A stretch of DNA of 64,000 nt from Pseudomonas sp. TH31 (GCF_016650815.1 NZ_JAEKEZ010000038.1:551513-615512); one strand, 5' to 3'; numbered from the stretch's first letter, positions 11,109 to 21,437 are shown. Notes: generated from the sequence alone by a model not told the origin. Program-made: numbers and translations.

Positions 11109-12320
11109 CTACTGCGCTTGAGGTTGCAGCAATTGCCGCTGCCGCAGTTGGTCTTCGACCCAGTGCAGTTCCGCGCTGATCCCCTGAAGTTGAGCGTACT
11201 CGGTAGTGGGCCGCAGCTGGGCGGGCAGGACGCCCCAACTGTAGGTTTCCACTTCCAGTACCGGACGAAAATCCCCATGGCCTGCCAGAAAGTCGAAGGT
11301 CTGCGACAGGGCGAGCTGACTGCCGCTGAGCTCGGGCAACAGCAGGTGTTCGCTGAACAGTGGAATGTGGAAATGAATCCTCAGCTCGGGGTATTGCCCC
11401 GGGCTCTTTGCGCAATCGTCGAGGGCGGCGGGAAGGTCCGCCCAGGCCAATAACCGGTCCCGAGCATCGCGAGCTTTCACCTGATGCAGGTAAGTGGTTT
11501 CGGCAAATTCGCCCAAGGTCTTGAGGATGTGTTCGCGCCGGTTGTCGTCTTGAGGGGGCAGGCGACAAATCAAGGCGTTGGACAGCTGAATCTTGCCGAT
11601 GGGCACCCGTGCCTGCCGCAGCCTGTCCAGCGACTGATAGCAGTCTTCGAACATCACGGCCTGGTGGCAGACATCAAAACACAGCGCCAAATGTTCATGG
11701 TGCGGGTCGATGGTTTGCCAGCGGCGGAAGAAGGCGATGGCCTGGTCGGTGCTTTCCAGTACGCAGTCCGGTTCCATCTCCAGACAGAACACGATTTTCT
11801 TGCCGGTGTTCAGATGCAGCCTGGCCAGTGAGGCCGTGAGTTGGCGCAATTGATACTCGGCACGTTGCTGTAGCGTCGGGTTCCAGCTGGCGGCATAGCC
11901 CAGCGGCACGCTGGAAATCACCCCCTGATGGCAGTCTGGCGGCAAGGCCTGCGCGAGGATTTGCGCCAGATTAAGACTGTATGCCAGCCGTTTCGGCTCC
12001 GCCCAACTGGGCAGGTAGACCTCGGCTTTCACTGCACCATCATGAAATTGGCCGTAGGGAAACCCGTTAAGCGAGGTCAGGCGTAATCCACTGCGTTGCA
12101 GCAGGCTCAGGAACTCCAAACGCGCCGATTTCTGCTGTAATTGCGCCGCTGCGAGGGCACTGATCCATAGTCCACTGTCCTGCTCGTTCAGCCCGCGCAG
12201 CGTTCGCACGCCCTGAAAGTGCTGTTCGATGGAGGACCGTAGCCCGGCCAGGTCTCGGGTCGGGTGCACGTTGCTGCAATAACCGACCTGCGCGGCAGCC
12301 CACCCCATGCCTGCATTCAT
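11109..12320 (-). CDS. eboE: EboE-like TIM-barrel (xylose-isomerase-like) protein
   Basis: 403 residues, intact. Sugar-phosphate isomerase/epimerase-type TIM barrel. The N-terminal GYCSNVHPTRDL is typical of EboE, followed by VFCLEMEPDCVLEST, ALCFDVCHQAVMFED and KIQLSNAL, which supply acidic and His metal ligands at barrel-strand ends. Start chosen at the ATG at 12320, preceded by GGTGATCAA; an in-frame GTG at 12365 is possible. In ebo clusters its substrate is unknown. It lies between eboB and eboF, ending 10 bases before eboF. Confidence 0.85.
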   Translation of the reverse strand: MNAGMGWAAAQVGYCSNVHPTRDLAGLRSSIEQHFQGVRTLRGLNEQDSGLWISALAAAQLQQKSARLEFLSLLQRSGLRLTSLNGFPYGQFHDGAVKAEVYLPSWAEPKRLAYSLNLAQILAQALPPDCHQGVISSVPLGYAASWNPTLQQRAEYQLRQLTASLARLHLNTGKKIVFCLEMEPDCVLESTDQAIAFFRRWQTIDPHHEHLALCFDVCHQAVMFEDCYQSLDRLRQARVPIGKIQLSNALICRLPPQDDNRREHILKTLGEFAETTYLHQVKARDARDRLLAWADLPAALDDCAKSPGQYPELRIHFHIPLFSEHLLLPELSGSQLALSQTFDFLAGHGDFRPVLEVETYSWGVLPAQLRPTTEYAQLQGISAELHWVEDQLRQRQLLQPQAQ

Positions 12321-12399
12321 TTGATCACCGGTTCCTGCCCCCGCAGGGCGGAGTTGTCCTGCCACTGCCGGCGCTGGTCGATGGGCAGCGGGGTACTGA

Positions 12400-13200
12400 T
12401 CAGGGCTTTATCCATTTGGCCGCTTTGGGCAAAAAGTCCACCGGGTTGTGGAACAGCACCTGTTCGACCTGGGCCTCACTGAAGCCGGCGGCCAACATTG
12501 CCTGGCCCGTTTTCGGCACCTTGAGCGGGTCGCTGATGCCCCAGTCGGCTGCACTGTTGACCACCATTTTCTCGGTGCCGTACTGCTGGAGCAGGGCCAC
12601 CATGCGCTGTTCCGACATTTTGGTATTGGGGTAGATGGAGTGGCCACGCCAGCAGTCGCTGTCCAGCACCAGAGGCAGCGTCAGTTCATTGAGGTGGTCG
12701 ATGATCACCAGATGCTCGGCAATCCCCACTTCGCGAATCACTGCCAGGGTACGTTTGGTGCCGCCGATCTTGTCTCGGTGCGGGGTGTGCACCAGCACTG
12801 GCAGATTGAATTGCCTGGCCAGCTCCAACTGAGCGGCGAGAAAGCGATCCTCTTCGGGAGTAATGTCGTCGTAGCCTATTTCACCGACCGCCACGACGCC
12901 GTCTTTCACCAGATAGCGCGGCAGAATCTCCAGCACCTCATTGGCCACCGACAAGTCATTGGCCTCCTTGGGGTTGAGGCCGATGGTGCAGAAGTGATGG
13001 ATGCCGAACATGCTGGCGCGAAAGCGCTCCCAGCCCAACAGCGTGTCGAAGTAATCAATGAAACTGCCGACACTGGTCCTGGCCTGGCCCTGCCAGAAGG
13101 CCGGCTCGATAACCCCGGTGATGCCGGCGGCGGCCATGTTCTGGTAGTCATCGGTGGTGCGGCTGACCATATGAATATGCGGGTCGAAGTACTTGAGCAT
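12400..13200 (-). CDS. eboB: EboB-like TatD-family metal-dependent hydrolase
   Basis: 266 residues, intact and unshifted. The amidohydrolase-superfamily metal ligands are all visible: DPHIHM (HxH) at the start, AVGEIGYDD (Glu bridging ligand), LVHTPH, IIDHLNE and a late NSAADWG Asp. Start at 13200 follows GAGGATTCACC. Known ebo clusters carry such a hydrolase as EboB. Its natural substrate is not known. Cytoplasmic: no signal peptide. Confidence 0.88.
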   Translation of the reverse strand: MLKYFDPHIHMVSRTTDDYQNMAAAGITGVIEPAFWQGQARTSVGSFIDYFDTLLGWERFRASMFGIHHFCTIGLNPKEANDLSVANEVLEILPRYLVKDGVVAVGEIGYDDITPEEDRFLAAQLELARQFNLPVLVHTPHRDKIGGTKRTLAVIREVGIAEHLVIIDHLNELTLPLVLDSDCWRGHSIYPNTKMSEQRMVALLQQYGTEKMVVNSAADWGISDPLKVPKTGQAMLAAGFSEAQVEQVLFHNPVDFLPKAAKWIKP

Positions 13201-13236
13201 GGTGAATCCTCGTCAAAGCAAGGGAGCCGTTGAGCA

Positions 13237-14009
13237 TCAGTTCGGTGAGGTGCCGGCCAAGTGGTCACGCCATTCCGGCGGCAAGCGTTGCTGCTGATTC
13301 AGGCCGGCCAGGCGCTGGTGTTGCGCCGGGCTGAGCAGGTTGAAGGCAATCGCCAGGGGCAACCCGGCGGACACTGTTCGTTCGGCCGCGAGCTGTTCGT
13401 CCAGCAGGTCGAGGGCCAACTGATTAAGGGTGACGCTGAGTCGTTGCGTCAGGCCGATCAGGCGTCGTACGTCGAGCCCCATGCCCAGCGCCTTCAGTAC
13501 CAGTTGGTGGAAAGCCCGTTCCGGGTAGTGACGTGACGGGTAGGGGGTGTCGAGGGCGAGGGCGGCAAACACCTGGCTGTTACTGGTACGCCCGGCCTGC
13601 AACGCCAGCTGTACGCACAGTCCACGGCTATCGAGCCAGTCGAGGGCTTTCAAGGTGGCGATTTTTCCTGATCGTCGCCCCACAGAAACAACTGGCGCAG
13701 AACAGGCAGTTGCCCGTCGGTGGGGTGTTGCTCCAGGACCTGAGCCAGCAACAACGCCCGGGCCAGTTGGATGTGGCTCCAGCCGGCACTGTCGGGCAGT
13801 GCATGCTCCTGGAGATGGCGCTTGCACTGGCTGCTCAAGAGCGCTGCAGTATTGGCGTCCGGGTGTTGGGCAAGCCGCTCCTGTGCCTGGCGCCACCACT
13901 GCAACTCGTCATCATCGAGCTGTTGGGTCAAGGCCTGGCGTTGTTCGGCGAGGCCGTCGTGACGCATTTCGAGGGCCGCCGATGGCGGCGCAGTGACGTC
14001 CATTTTCAT
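13237..14009 (-). CDS. eboA: EboA-domain protein (apparent frameshift at 13662-13666)
   Basis: About 257 residues after adding one base to the T5 run at 13662-13666. The start ATG at 14009 overlaps the eboC stop as ATGA, showing translational coupling. It is alpha-helical, rich in Gln and Leu, with WWRQAQERLAQHPD in the first half and DWLDSRGLCVQLALQAGRTSNSQVF then FHQLVLKALGMG in the second. No enzyme motif is visible. The assignment rests on size, composition and exact position in an ebo gene set, so it is weaker than for eboB, C, D and E. Confidence 0.7.
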
Positions 14010-14896
14010 GTCGGTTTGATCCAGCGCTGAAAGTGTGGGAGCAGGAAAAACACCAGGACACATACCAGGCTGCCCAACGGCTGATTGGCCACGGCCATCA
14101 CCAGGGCATCGAACAGTGGCAGGGCTGCCAGGCCGGCACCGATAAAGGCCCGGACCTGCCGATGTTGCGGGTTGGCCAGGTTTCGCCAGTAGTGCCAGCC
14201 CAGCCAGCCCAGCCAGAGCAGCAGCACCGGCCAGAACCAGAGGTTGTCGCAATAGATCGCCAGGGCCAGCGGGCTCAGCATCAGGATCAGTGGGAGGCGA
14301 CTGAGCAACTGGTTGTTGTGTTCATGGCGGGCCAGGTAGGTCAGGCCACTGATGTAGACGCCCAGCAAAATCGCGCAGAGCCAGATCGGCTCCGGTGGCA
14401 CCGCGAGGCTGGCAGCCGCCGTGAGGTAGAGCGTCGAGCGGCAGGCGCCCATCAACCAGACGCTGTGGGCGTATTTTTTGTGCAGCAGGTTGTAGCCGAA
14501 GATGCAGCCCACCAGCAGGGTGACACTTCCCAGCAGCCAATGCGGCTGATCGATCAGCCGGCTCAAGCCCAGCACCGACGCCGCGGCCAGCATCAACAAC
14601 AGCACAGTGGCGAGGCGCACCTGTTGTCGGCTGACCAGGCCCAGGGTGATAGGCCGAGGGTTATGGTGTTGCTGGTCCCAGTCGGCATCGAGCAGATCGT
14701 TCAACAACATGCCGGCCAGATACAGCAGTGACAGCGTGGCTAGCAGCAGGATCCACACCAGCGACGTTGGCGGCGCCAGGGCCCCGGCGCTGCTGGCCAG
14801 CAGCGCGGCGGCCAGGGTGTTGGTCCATACGGTGGGCAGATTGGACACCCGGCCCAGGGTCATCCAGGTCTTCAGATTCAGCGGTGTCTGGTTCAT
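14006..14896 (-). CDS. eboC: EboC UbiA-family prenyltransferase
   Basis: 296 residues with about eight hydrophobic helices. The aspartate-rich prenyl-diphosphate site NDLLDADWD lies at residues 66-74, and the second conserved loop is YLARHEHNN near residue 190. UbiA enzymes transfer isoprenoid chains to aromatic or polar acceptors in the inner membrane. The acceptor here is unknown. ATGA overlaps at both ends (with eboD upstream and eboA downstream) tie it into one translation unit. Frame is intact, with no internal shift. Confidence 0.9.
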   Translation of the reverse strand: MNQTPLNLKTWMTLGRVSNLPTVWTNTLAAALLASSAGALAPPTSLVWILLLATLSLLYLAGMLLNDLLDADWDQQHHNPRPITLGLVSRQQVRLATVLLLMLAAASVLGLSRLIDQPHWLLGSVTLLVGCIFGYNLLHKKYAHSVWLMGACRSTLYLTAAASLAVPPEPIWLCAILLGVYISGLTYLARHEHNNQLLSRLPLILMLSPLALAIYCDNLWFWPVLLLWLGWLGWHYWRNLANPQHRQVRAFIGAGLAALPLFDALVMAVANQPLGSLVCVLVFFLLPHFQRWIKPT

Positions 14897-16765
14897 CGGG
14901 CATAGCTCTCGCTCAGGGTGAGCGCCGGACCGCTACGGGTGGACAGTCGCAACAGCGCTTGCTCCATCCGCGCGTCATCGATTTCATGCAGGTCTACCGA
15001 CTCGCCGATTTGGCTGAGCATCGGGATGGAGAGTTGCCCGCCCAAGTGCTGGCGGAATTCCTCCAGCCCGATCAACACTTGTGAGCGCCCCTGTGCATCT
15101 TTCAAGGTCAGTTCCGCCGGGCACAAGTTAAAACCGAGCTTGAGTAAAAGGTTCAGAACCCGTTCAGTGTCGGCATCGCTCAATAGCCCCAACGCATTGG
15201 CATAAAATCCATCCAGGGCCATGCCCACCGCTACGGCTTCACCATGGCGCAGCCGGTGGTGACTGAGGTTTTCCAGTTTGTGCGCGGCCCAGTGCCCGTA
15301 ATCCAGCGGACGTCCGTTACCGCGTTCAAAGGGGTCGCCGGCACCGGTGATGTGCTCCAGGTGCAATTCCGCGCAGCGGCGAATGGCATAGCGGCTGGCC
15401 GGATGATCGAAGTGGGCGAGGGCGTCAGCCTGTTGCTCCATCCATTGGAAAAATGCCCGGTCCTTGATCAGTGCCACCTTTACCGCCTCGGCCAGCCCGG
15501 CGATCTGGTCGCGGCGGGTCAGGCTGGTCAGCAACTGGAAGTCATTGATCACTGCGGTGGCGGGGTAGAAGGCCCCCAGCAGGTTTTTCTGGCCGAAGGC
15601 ATTGATGCCGTTTTTCACGCCGATGCCAGCGTCGTTCTGGGCCAACACCGTGCTCGGGATGCGGATCAGGCGAATGCCTCGGTGGAAAGTCGCGCAGGCG
15701 TAGCCCACCGAATCCAGCACCGCGCCACCCCCAGGGCCAGGACATAGCAATGCCGGTCCAGCCCATGTTGCAGCATGTCGGTATACAGCTGCTGCAACAC
15801 CTGTGAATCCTTGCTCAGTTCACCGGCCGGAACCGCAATCGGCGCTGCCTGCAAATGCAAATCCACAGCATGAGCGGCAAAGTAGGTATCGATCTGTTCC
15901 AACAGGTGTGGCGCGCTTTGCAACAGCTGTTCATCGGCGAACACCAGCACAGTCACCGGGCCTCTTTGCTGGGCGGTGAGTTGGCGATGCAGGCAGGGAT
16001 TTAGCGGATCGAACAAGTGATCGGTGAACACCACCGGGTAGTCGTAGCTGACCTCGAAGCGCCCGTGCAGTGATTGCTCCGAACCGTGCCGGCGCAAGGT
16101 CTTGAACAGGCTGTAGCCGGCGATAAACATCCCGGGCAGCACCATGCTGGCGAGGATGGTCACCAGCAACGCGTTCTGCTCGACGAGGTAGGTGCCGATG
16201 GCGCTATAGGCCAGCGCCAGTCCGGCATTGGCCAGGGTGGTGACCAATACAAACGCGCGCAGCGGATAGCGCTGCATACCGGCGGCGACTACTGAAGTTT
16301 CCGCCAGTACCGGCACGCCGCGCAGGCAGATCAATGACAGTGTGCTCAGCCGATATGCCAGTTGCCGGGCTGACGCTTATGCAGGCCGAGGCGGCCGGAC
16401 AACAGACGGAAATAGCCGGCCCCCAGCGCATAACCCAGCCCGGCGCCCAGGCACAGGCCAATGAAAATCACCAGGTAACCGCCGAGACTGCCAAGCACGG
16501 CCACGGCCAGCAGCGCTACCAGACTCGAAGGCACTGGCAGCACCACATCGAGCGCCAGCAGGGCGATCAGCAGCAACGCCAGGTTAATTTTTTGGGTGGG
16601 TGTCGAAGGCAGGTACAGATTGAGATGGGTGAGGAAGTCCTGGATCTGTTGTTCAAACAACAGGAAGCTGGCGATCACCAGGACAGAGAAGCAAAACAAT
16701 GACAGCCAAAAATGTTCGGCTGGCCCTCTAAGCGAGAACGCACGATACCCACGGCTGCGCTTCAT
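14893..16765 (-). CDS. eboD: VTT membrane domain fused to EboD 3-dehydroquinate-synthase-like enzyme (two apparent frameshifts)
   Basis: About 624 residues when one base is restored at 16365-16366 (GCCGGG) and one in the C5 run at 15728-15732. Residues ~1-220 are a VTT/SNARE-associated (DedA-like) membrane domain: several helices, a GYLVIFIGLCLGAGLGYALG segment and the RGVPVLAETSVVAAGM motif. The frame then passes without stop or start codon (around 16060-16110) into a sugar-phosphate cyclase of the 3-dehydroquinate synthase family. That part shows FEVSYDYPVVFTDHLFDP, LALGGGAVLD (NAD loop), PSTVLAQNDAGIGVKNGIN, AVKVALIKD, and the metal ligands GHWAAHKLE and RHGEAVAVGM. The ATG at 16765 follows GAGGG. 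In other ebo clusters I know EboD as a separate soluble protein, so the fusion is notable. First gene of the operon. Confidence 0.8.
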
Positions 16766-17507
16766 CAAGCATCCCTCTTGAATGTTATGACTGAGTTCCG
16801 TTTCAGTAATTAAAAGCCGCGTCTGATTTGTTTTTGGAAAACAGACTCTCCCGCCTGAATGGCTGGTTTTATGTGCGATTGATAACGCTTGCGAAGATAT
16901 TCATGAACTTAGACGGTTGTGGTTTTTTTGCAAGTTTGCCTGATGGCAGCGTTTTGGATGAGCTGCCGGGGCCGCGCGGCAGAACCGCTGGAGTGAGTGC
17001 ATTGATCAGATTTTTATTTAATAATTACAGGCTCTTGGATGATTTTAGCGAGGCACTGAAGATACCGTGGAGTGAGCGCTATTCAATGAATATACGACAG
17101 TCATAAGTAGCAAGCTAATGATGAGCTGGCCATATGACATTAACATTTGTTATGTGAGTTATTGCTGCTGGTTATAAAAAATTTAGTAGTTGACCAAATC
17201 AGTCGGCAAACTCATCTCGGCGTTTAATAAGTGTGTGGCGAGAATTCAAGGACGAGGTATTTACCTACATTTTTTCTATGCCCTGTCTTGCCGGCTTGTT
17301 ATTCCTCCGCCCAAAAGCGGATAACGAAAATGCCACTCTCTTCATATCCGAGATAATTTATTGTCGAGCGCTCTGGCCACGCGCCATTAATACTGTTATG
17401 CATTGCTTATGCCTTCCACGACTTACCGCAGCAGTTGTCATGACACGGACGTGGCGGGAACTTCACTTGATGGCAATGGGGGCAAAAAGGTTGTGGAAAG
17501 TACACAG
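16766..17507. other. AT-rich divergent intergenic region
   Basis: This gap between the divergent ebo operon (minus) and the DUF2235 gene (plus) is clearly lower in GC than its neighbours. Plus-strand frames of about 90 codons exist (16828-17106 and 17233-17511) but show no family motif or Pseudomonas-like codon use, so I leave them uncalled. The region must contain the ebo operon promoter. No operator symmetry convinced me. Confidence 0.55.
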
Positions 17508-18749
17508 ATGACGCGCCAACTGATTATCTGTATCGATGGAACAAACAACCGCTTCAGTGACAAACCCACCAATGTCCTGCGGGTGTTTCGCTCATTACCC
17601 AAGAACAGCGATGCGCTGCTGGCCTATTACGATCAGGGCGTGGGTACGTTCGGGCTGAGTGAAACCCTGTTCGAATGGCAGAAGCTACCGTCGCGAATCG
17701 CCGGGCTGGCGTTTGGCTGGGGGATCAAGCGTAACGTGCTCAATGCCTACCGTTTTCTGATGGAGAACTATCAGGAAGGCGACCGGATTTTCATCTACGG
17801 CTTCTCTCGAGGTTCCTATGCTGCCCGGATTCTGGCAGCCATGATCCATACGCTTGGGCTGCTTCCTGCCCGTCAGGTTCAACAACTGGATTTTGCCTGG
17901 TCATTGCTGACCACACGAACACGTGCTGAAAAAGGTGCGCCTGAACCTTCCCTCAAGCGGGCATGGAGCTATATCTGGTGGCGTCTGACCGCGCGCAAAC
18001 GACCGGATTTTTCCTTGATGGCGCAGTTCAAGGAAACGTTTTCCCAGGATGTCGATGTCCACTTTCTGGGGTTGTTCGACACCGTGAGTTCGGTGGGCTG
18101 GTTGTATGACCCATTGGCCGTTCCCTACACCGCAAACAACCCCGGCGTGCACACCATCCGTCATGCGGTATCCATTGATGAGCGACGCTGTTTTTACCGC
18201 CAGAACTTGTGGGATGCCGCCAAGGCCGCAGACCTGAGGCAGGTGTGGTTCGCCGGCGTGCATTGCGATGTCGGTGGTGGTTACCGGCCGGAAGAATCGC
18301 AGCTTGCCCTGATTACCTTGCGTTGGATGATCGGGGAGAGCCTGGAGGCCGGGTTGAATATCGACGTCGCATCGTGTCGTGGTGAGCTGTATCCGCCGTC
18401 CTGCCCGGTGCCGGATCCGCTGGCACAAGCCCACCAATCACTGTCCTGTCTGTGGATGATCGCCGAGTGGCTGCCGCGCCTGAGGTGGGACGCCAAGACT
18501 CACACCCGAATTCTCAGGTTTGGTTCGATGCCGCCGTTTGGCAAACCCAGAGCGCGGGTGATTCAGCCTGAGCCAGGACAAAAAGCCTCGGTGCATGAAT
18601 CCGTGGTGATTCGGCAGAAGGGGCCGTTGACCAGCGGCCAGCCGTGGGGGAATCGGTTGAAATACGAACCTGAAAACCTGGTGTGCATTGATCCAGCACT
18701 GATTGATCAGGTTTTCGACTCTCCCGAACTGGCTCGGCACGGGTTATAG
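17508..18749 (+). CDS. DUF2235 alpha/beta hydrolase (Tle1-like phospholipase family)
   Basis: 413 residues from the ATG at 17508. RQLIICIDGTNN at the N terminus is the DUF2235 hallmark, followed by the serine-hydrolase elbow GFSRGSYAAR (GxSxG). The acid is probably the Asp in GLFDTVSSVG and the His lies in AGVHCDVGGGY. DUF2235 includes type VI secretion Tle1 phospholipase effectors. Here no vgrG, immunity-like gene or T6SS component is adjacent, so an orphan effector or a housekeeping lipase are both possible. The longer frame from 17403 adds residues without homology appearance and was not used. Ribosome site is weak (GGAAAG). Confidence 0.8.
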   Translation: MTRQLIICIDGTNNRFSDKPTNVLRVFRSLPKNSDALLAYYDQGVGTFGLSETLFEWQKLPSRIAGLAFGWGIKRNVLNAYRFLMENYQEGDRIFIYGFSRGSYAARILAAMIHTLGLLPARQVQQLDFAWSLLTTRTRAEKGAPEPSLKRAWSYIWWRLTARKRPDFSLMAQFKETFSQDVDVHFLGLFDTVSSVGWLYDPLAVPYTANNPGVHTIRHAVSIDERRCFYRQNLWDAAKAADLRQVWFAGVHCDVGGGYRPEESQLALITLRWMIGESLEAGLNIDVASCRGELYPPSCPVPDPLAQAHQSLSCLWMIAEWLPRLRWDAKTHTRILRFGSMPPFGKPRARVIQPEPGQKASVHESVVIRQKGPLTSGQPWGNRLKYEPENLVCIDPALIDQVFDSPELARHGL

Positions 18750-18855
18750 GGTCAGCACCCTGCTGCACCGGCTTAAGGTAGAAGCCCACTCGGCACCATC
18801 GACAACTTGAACATTTCGAGTCATCGGTTGTTTGCCTTGGTGGCAAGGTGCCACA

Positions 18856-20021
18856 ATGGTCTTTTGGCAGCAGCATCATGATCAGGCGGATCAAATGGAT
18901 GGCCTTGAGCTTCGGAGTGATCTGGACTCTCTTATAGCGCAACAGGTACGCACTGATCGCTTGCAGCAGCTATTCCGCCAATCCGTTCCTGCGGTTTTCG
19001 GCAGTTATATGGCCGCCATCATTCTATGTGCGATGTGTTGGGGTCGCTTTGATCACGGCGTCATTGTTTGGTGGATAGCCATACTTACGGGATCGACGAT
19101 ATTGCGGATCTCGATGTTTATCGCCTATTTTCGCAGCCACGAAAACGAGCGCACACCGCAATGCTGGGAGTCGAAATACTGGAGCACGTTAGTGTTGTCC
19201 GCTGGTATTTGGGGCGTAGGGGCATTAGCCGTAATGCCTCCAAACGACCTGTTGTCCCAGGCCCTGGTCATGCTCTTTGCCGTCGGCATGTCGGTCAGCG
19301 CGGTGTCCTGCTACTCCGCTTATCGTTACATGACGTTAGTTTCCATTGGCCTGGTTTTATTGCCGAGCACCACATGGTTGTTGTTTCAATCGTCGGTGAT
19401 CCAGGTCGGTATGGCACTTGCTGTTTTAGTGTTCGCGTCGTTTGTTGCCAGCGCTACACGCAGTCTATCCAGCGCGCTGGAGACAGCATTTCGTCTAAAA
19501 CGCGAAATGGAGCTGGCACATGGTATTGCAATCCATGCCGCATGCACCGATGAACTCACCGGCCTGAAGAATCGGCGCGCTTTTTTGAGCGTGCCCTACA
19601 GCTGTACAGTCACTGCAAGAGCAACCAACTATCGTTGTGTGTCCTGATGCTGGATATGGATCACTTTAAATATATCAACGACACCTACGGTCATCAGGTC
19701 GGGGATCAGGTTCTGCGTCAGATGGGGGCGGTCATCAGTACGTCCTTTCGTGAAACTGATGTCCACGGCAGGCTGGGCGGGGAGGAGTTCGCTATTTTAC
19801 TCCCGGATACTCCACTTGAGATTGCGCTTGGCATTGCCGAGCAACTGATCCAGGCCATCGCTGGATTGAAGGCTGAGCCTGTTCACGTCATAACGGCGAG
19901 CATCGGTGTCGCCTTGACCGGGGTTTGCGACGACGATCTACACAAACTGATGAACAGTGCAGATAAAGCGCTCTATCAGGCCAAGGCGTTGGGGCGTAAT
20001 CAGATCGCCATTGCTGAATAG
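18856..20021 (+). CDS. Membrane-bound diguanylate cyclase (apparent frameshift at 19581-19586)
   Basis: About 388 residues after one T is restored in the T6 run at 19581-19586. Six hydrophobic helices fill residues ~35-205, then a short coiled linker leads to a GGDEF domain: TDELTGLKNRRAF, LMLDMDHFKYINDTYGH, and the active site RLGGEEFAIL. An RxxD inhibitory (I-) site lies five residues before it (RETD). This should make cyclic di-GMP and be product-inhibited. The signal sensed by the membrane part is unknown. Start chosen at the ATG at 18856 after AAGGTG. Confidence 0.82.
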
Positions 20022-20096
20022 GCTTTTCGGTTCAGGCTGCAATGCCTGACCCAGGCCCTGGTTCACCAAGCGATCAGGGGTAACTGCCCCCGGACT

Positions 20097-20116
20097 TAAA
20101 GCCAGCGCTGACTTTA
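20097..20116. terminator. Near-perfect palindrome between convergent genes
   Basis: The arms TAAAGCCAGC and GCTGACTTTA are complementary except at one position, and the site lies between the converging diguanylate cyclase and ArsB-like genes. It could act as a bidirectional 3'-end structure. There is no clear U tract, so the call is tentative. Confidence 0.3.
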
Positions 20117-20134
20117 GCAAGGGGCCTCCTGGGA

Positions 20135-21395
20135 TTAATGTGTGCTGAACGATAATGCAGCCAGGGCACCGATCAATGCCGGCGGCATCACCACCATACC
20201 CAACAACAAAAAGCTGATGGCGCTGACATGCTCACCTTCACGGCGCACGGCAATAAGCCAGAGCAAGGTGGCGAGTGAGCCGGTAATCGACAGGTTTGGC
20301 CCAAGGTCGACGCCTATCAACAGGGCGCTGGTGGTTTGCAGAGGCAGGTGAACGATATGACCCACGGAACCTGCAATCAGGCCGGCTGGCAGGTTGTTGA
20401 TCAAGTTGCCCGCAATGGCAACGATAATGCCTGCCCCCAAGTCGCCTTGAGGCTGGAGTGTTCGGCAAAAGACGCCAACGAGTGCGCCAACGTGTCGATC
20501 ACGCCGGTTTGCGCCAGCCCCTCGACCAACACGAACAAGCCAGCCACCAGCGGCAACACCCCCAGGACACACCTTTGAGCACAGGCATGGGATTAAGGCG
20601 TTGACGTAAATGGATGAGACTCGCCGTAGCGACACCGGCACAGAAGGTCGGCAAACCCAGCTGCAGGTCAAAGGCCGACGCCAGCAGCAACAGCACCGCC
20701 GTCAGCAAAATGCCCAGAGCCGTCAGGCGAGCGCCGCTTGATAGCGGTTGAAGCGTAATGACCGTTTCCAGCGGCTTGCGAAGGTGGGTGCGTTGGGTGA
20801 AGCGCAGCACCAGATAAGTCAGGCCAATTGCCGCGACGGAGGGCAGGCTGAATCGCCAGAGCCAATCCAGCAGGGGCGGCATGTGGCTACCGAAGACCAC
20901 TAGATTGGCCGGGTTGGAAATGGGCAGGACAAAGCTCGCCGCGTTGGCAATGAAGGCACACACGAACAGGTAGGGCAGGGGTTCTGCCTTGGCGGCTTTG
21001 GCTGCCGCGTAAACGGCGGGGGTCAGCACGACAGCGGTGGCATCGTTGGAGAGGAATATGGTGACCAGGGTGCCGACGATGAACACCAGGTCAAACAGCC
21101 GCTGCCCCGAACCTTTGGCATGTTGCGCCGCATACATGGCCAGCCAGTCGAAGAGGCCTTCCTGACGCGCCAGCTCGGCGAGCACCATCATGCCGATCAG
21201 GAACAGATACACATCCCCGCCCTTGGCGACAGCGGCCAACGCCGAGCTGAATGGAATAAACCCCAGCCCGGTCAACAGCACGGCGGCACTGAGGGCCCAC
21301 ACGTACTCTGGAACACGCCAGGGGCGCAGTATCACCCCACAGATTGCCAAGGCAGCCACGAACCAGATGACAGTGGATGGATCGAGTGATGGCAT
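20135..21395 (-). CDS. ArsB/SLC13-type anion permease (two apparent frameshifts)
   Basis: About 420 residues after restoring one base in each of two C5 runs (20434-20438 and 20559-20563). About eleven hydrophobic helices. Family features are GGDVYLFLIGMMVLAELARQEGLFDW, VTIFLSNDATAVVLTPAV, ANAASFVLPISNPANLVVF, and near the end AGNLINNLPAGLIAG and LGPNLSITGSLATLLW. These place it in the ArsB/CitM superfamily of ion transporters, where ArsB exports arsenite and antimonite. No arsR, arsC or arsH is adjacent. It sits last in a chromate-resistance block, so the substrate may be another oxyanion. Starts 43 bases after the MFS gene ends. Confidence 0.75.
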
Positions 21396-21437
21396 CGTTT
21401 TTACTCAAAATGGGAGGAGGCTGTGTTGCAAGCATGA

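Noticed and set aside
11099..11278. N-terminal extension of EboF frame
   Set aside because: Those 60 codons are out-of-frame eboE sequence, with basic and Cys-rich composition unlike EboF; the ATG at 11098 directly precedes the conserved start.
16828..17511. Two ~90-codon plus-strand frames in the AT-rich gap
   Set aside because: No ribosome sites, no family features, and composition unlike neighbouring genes.
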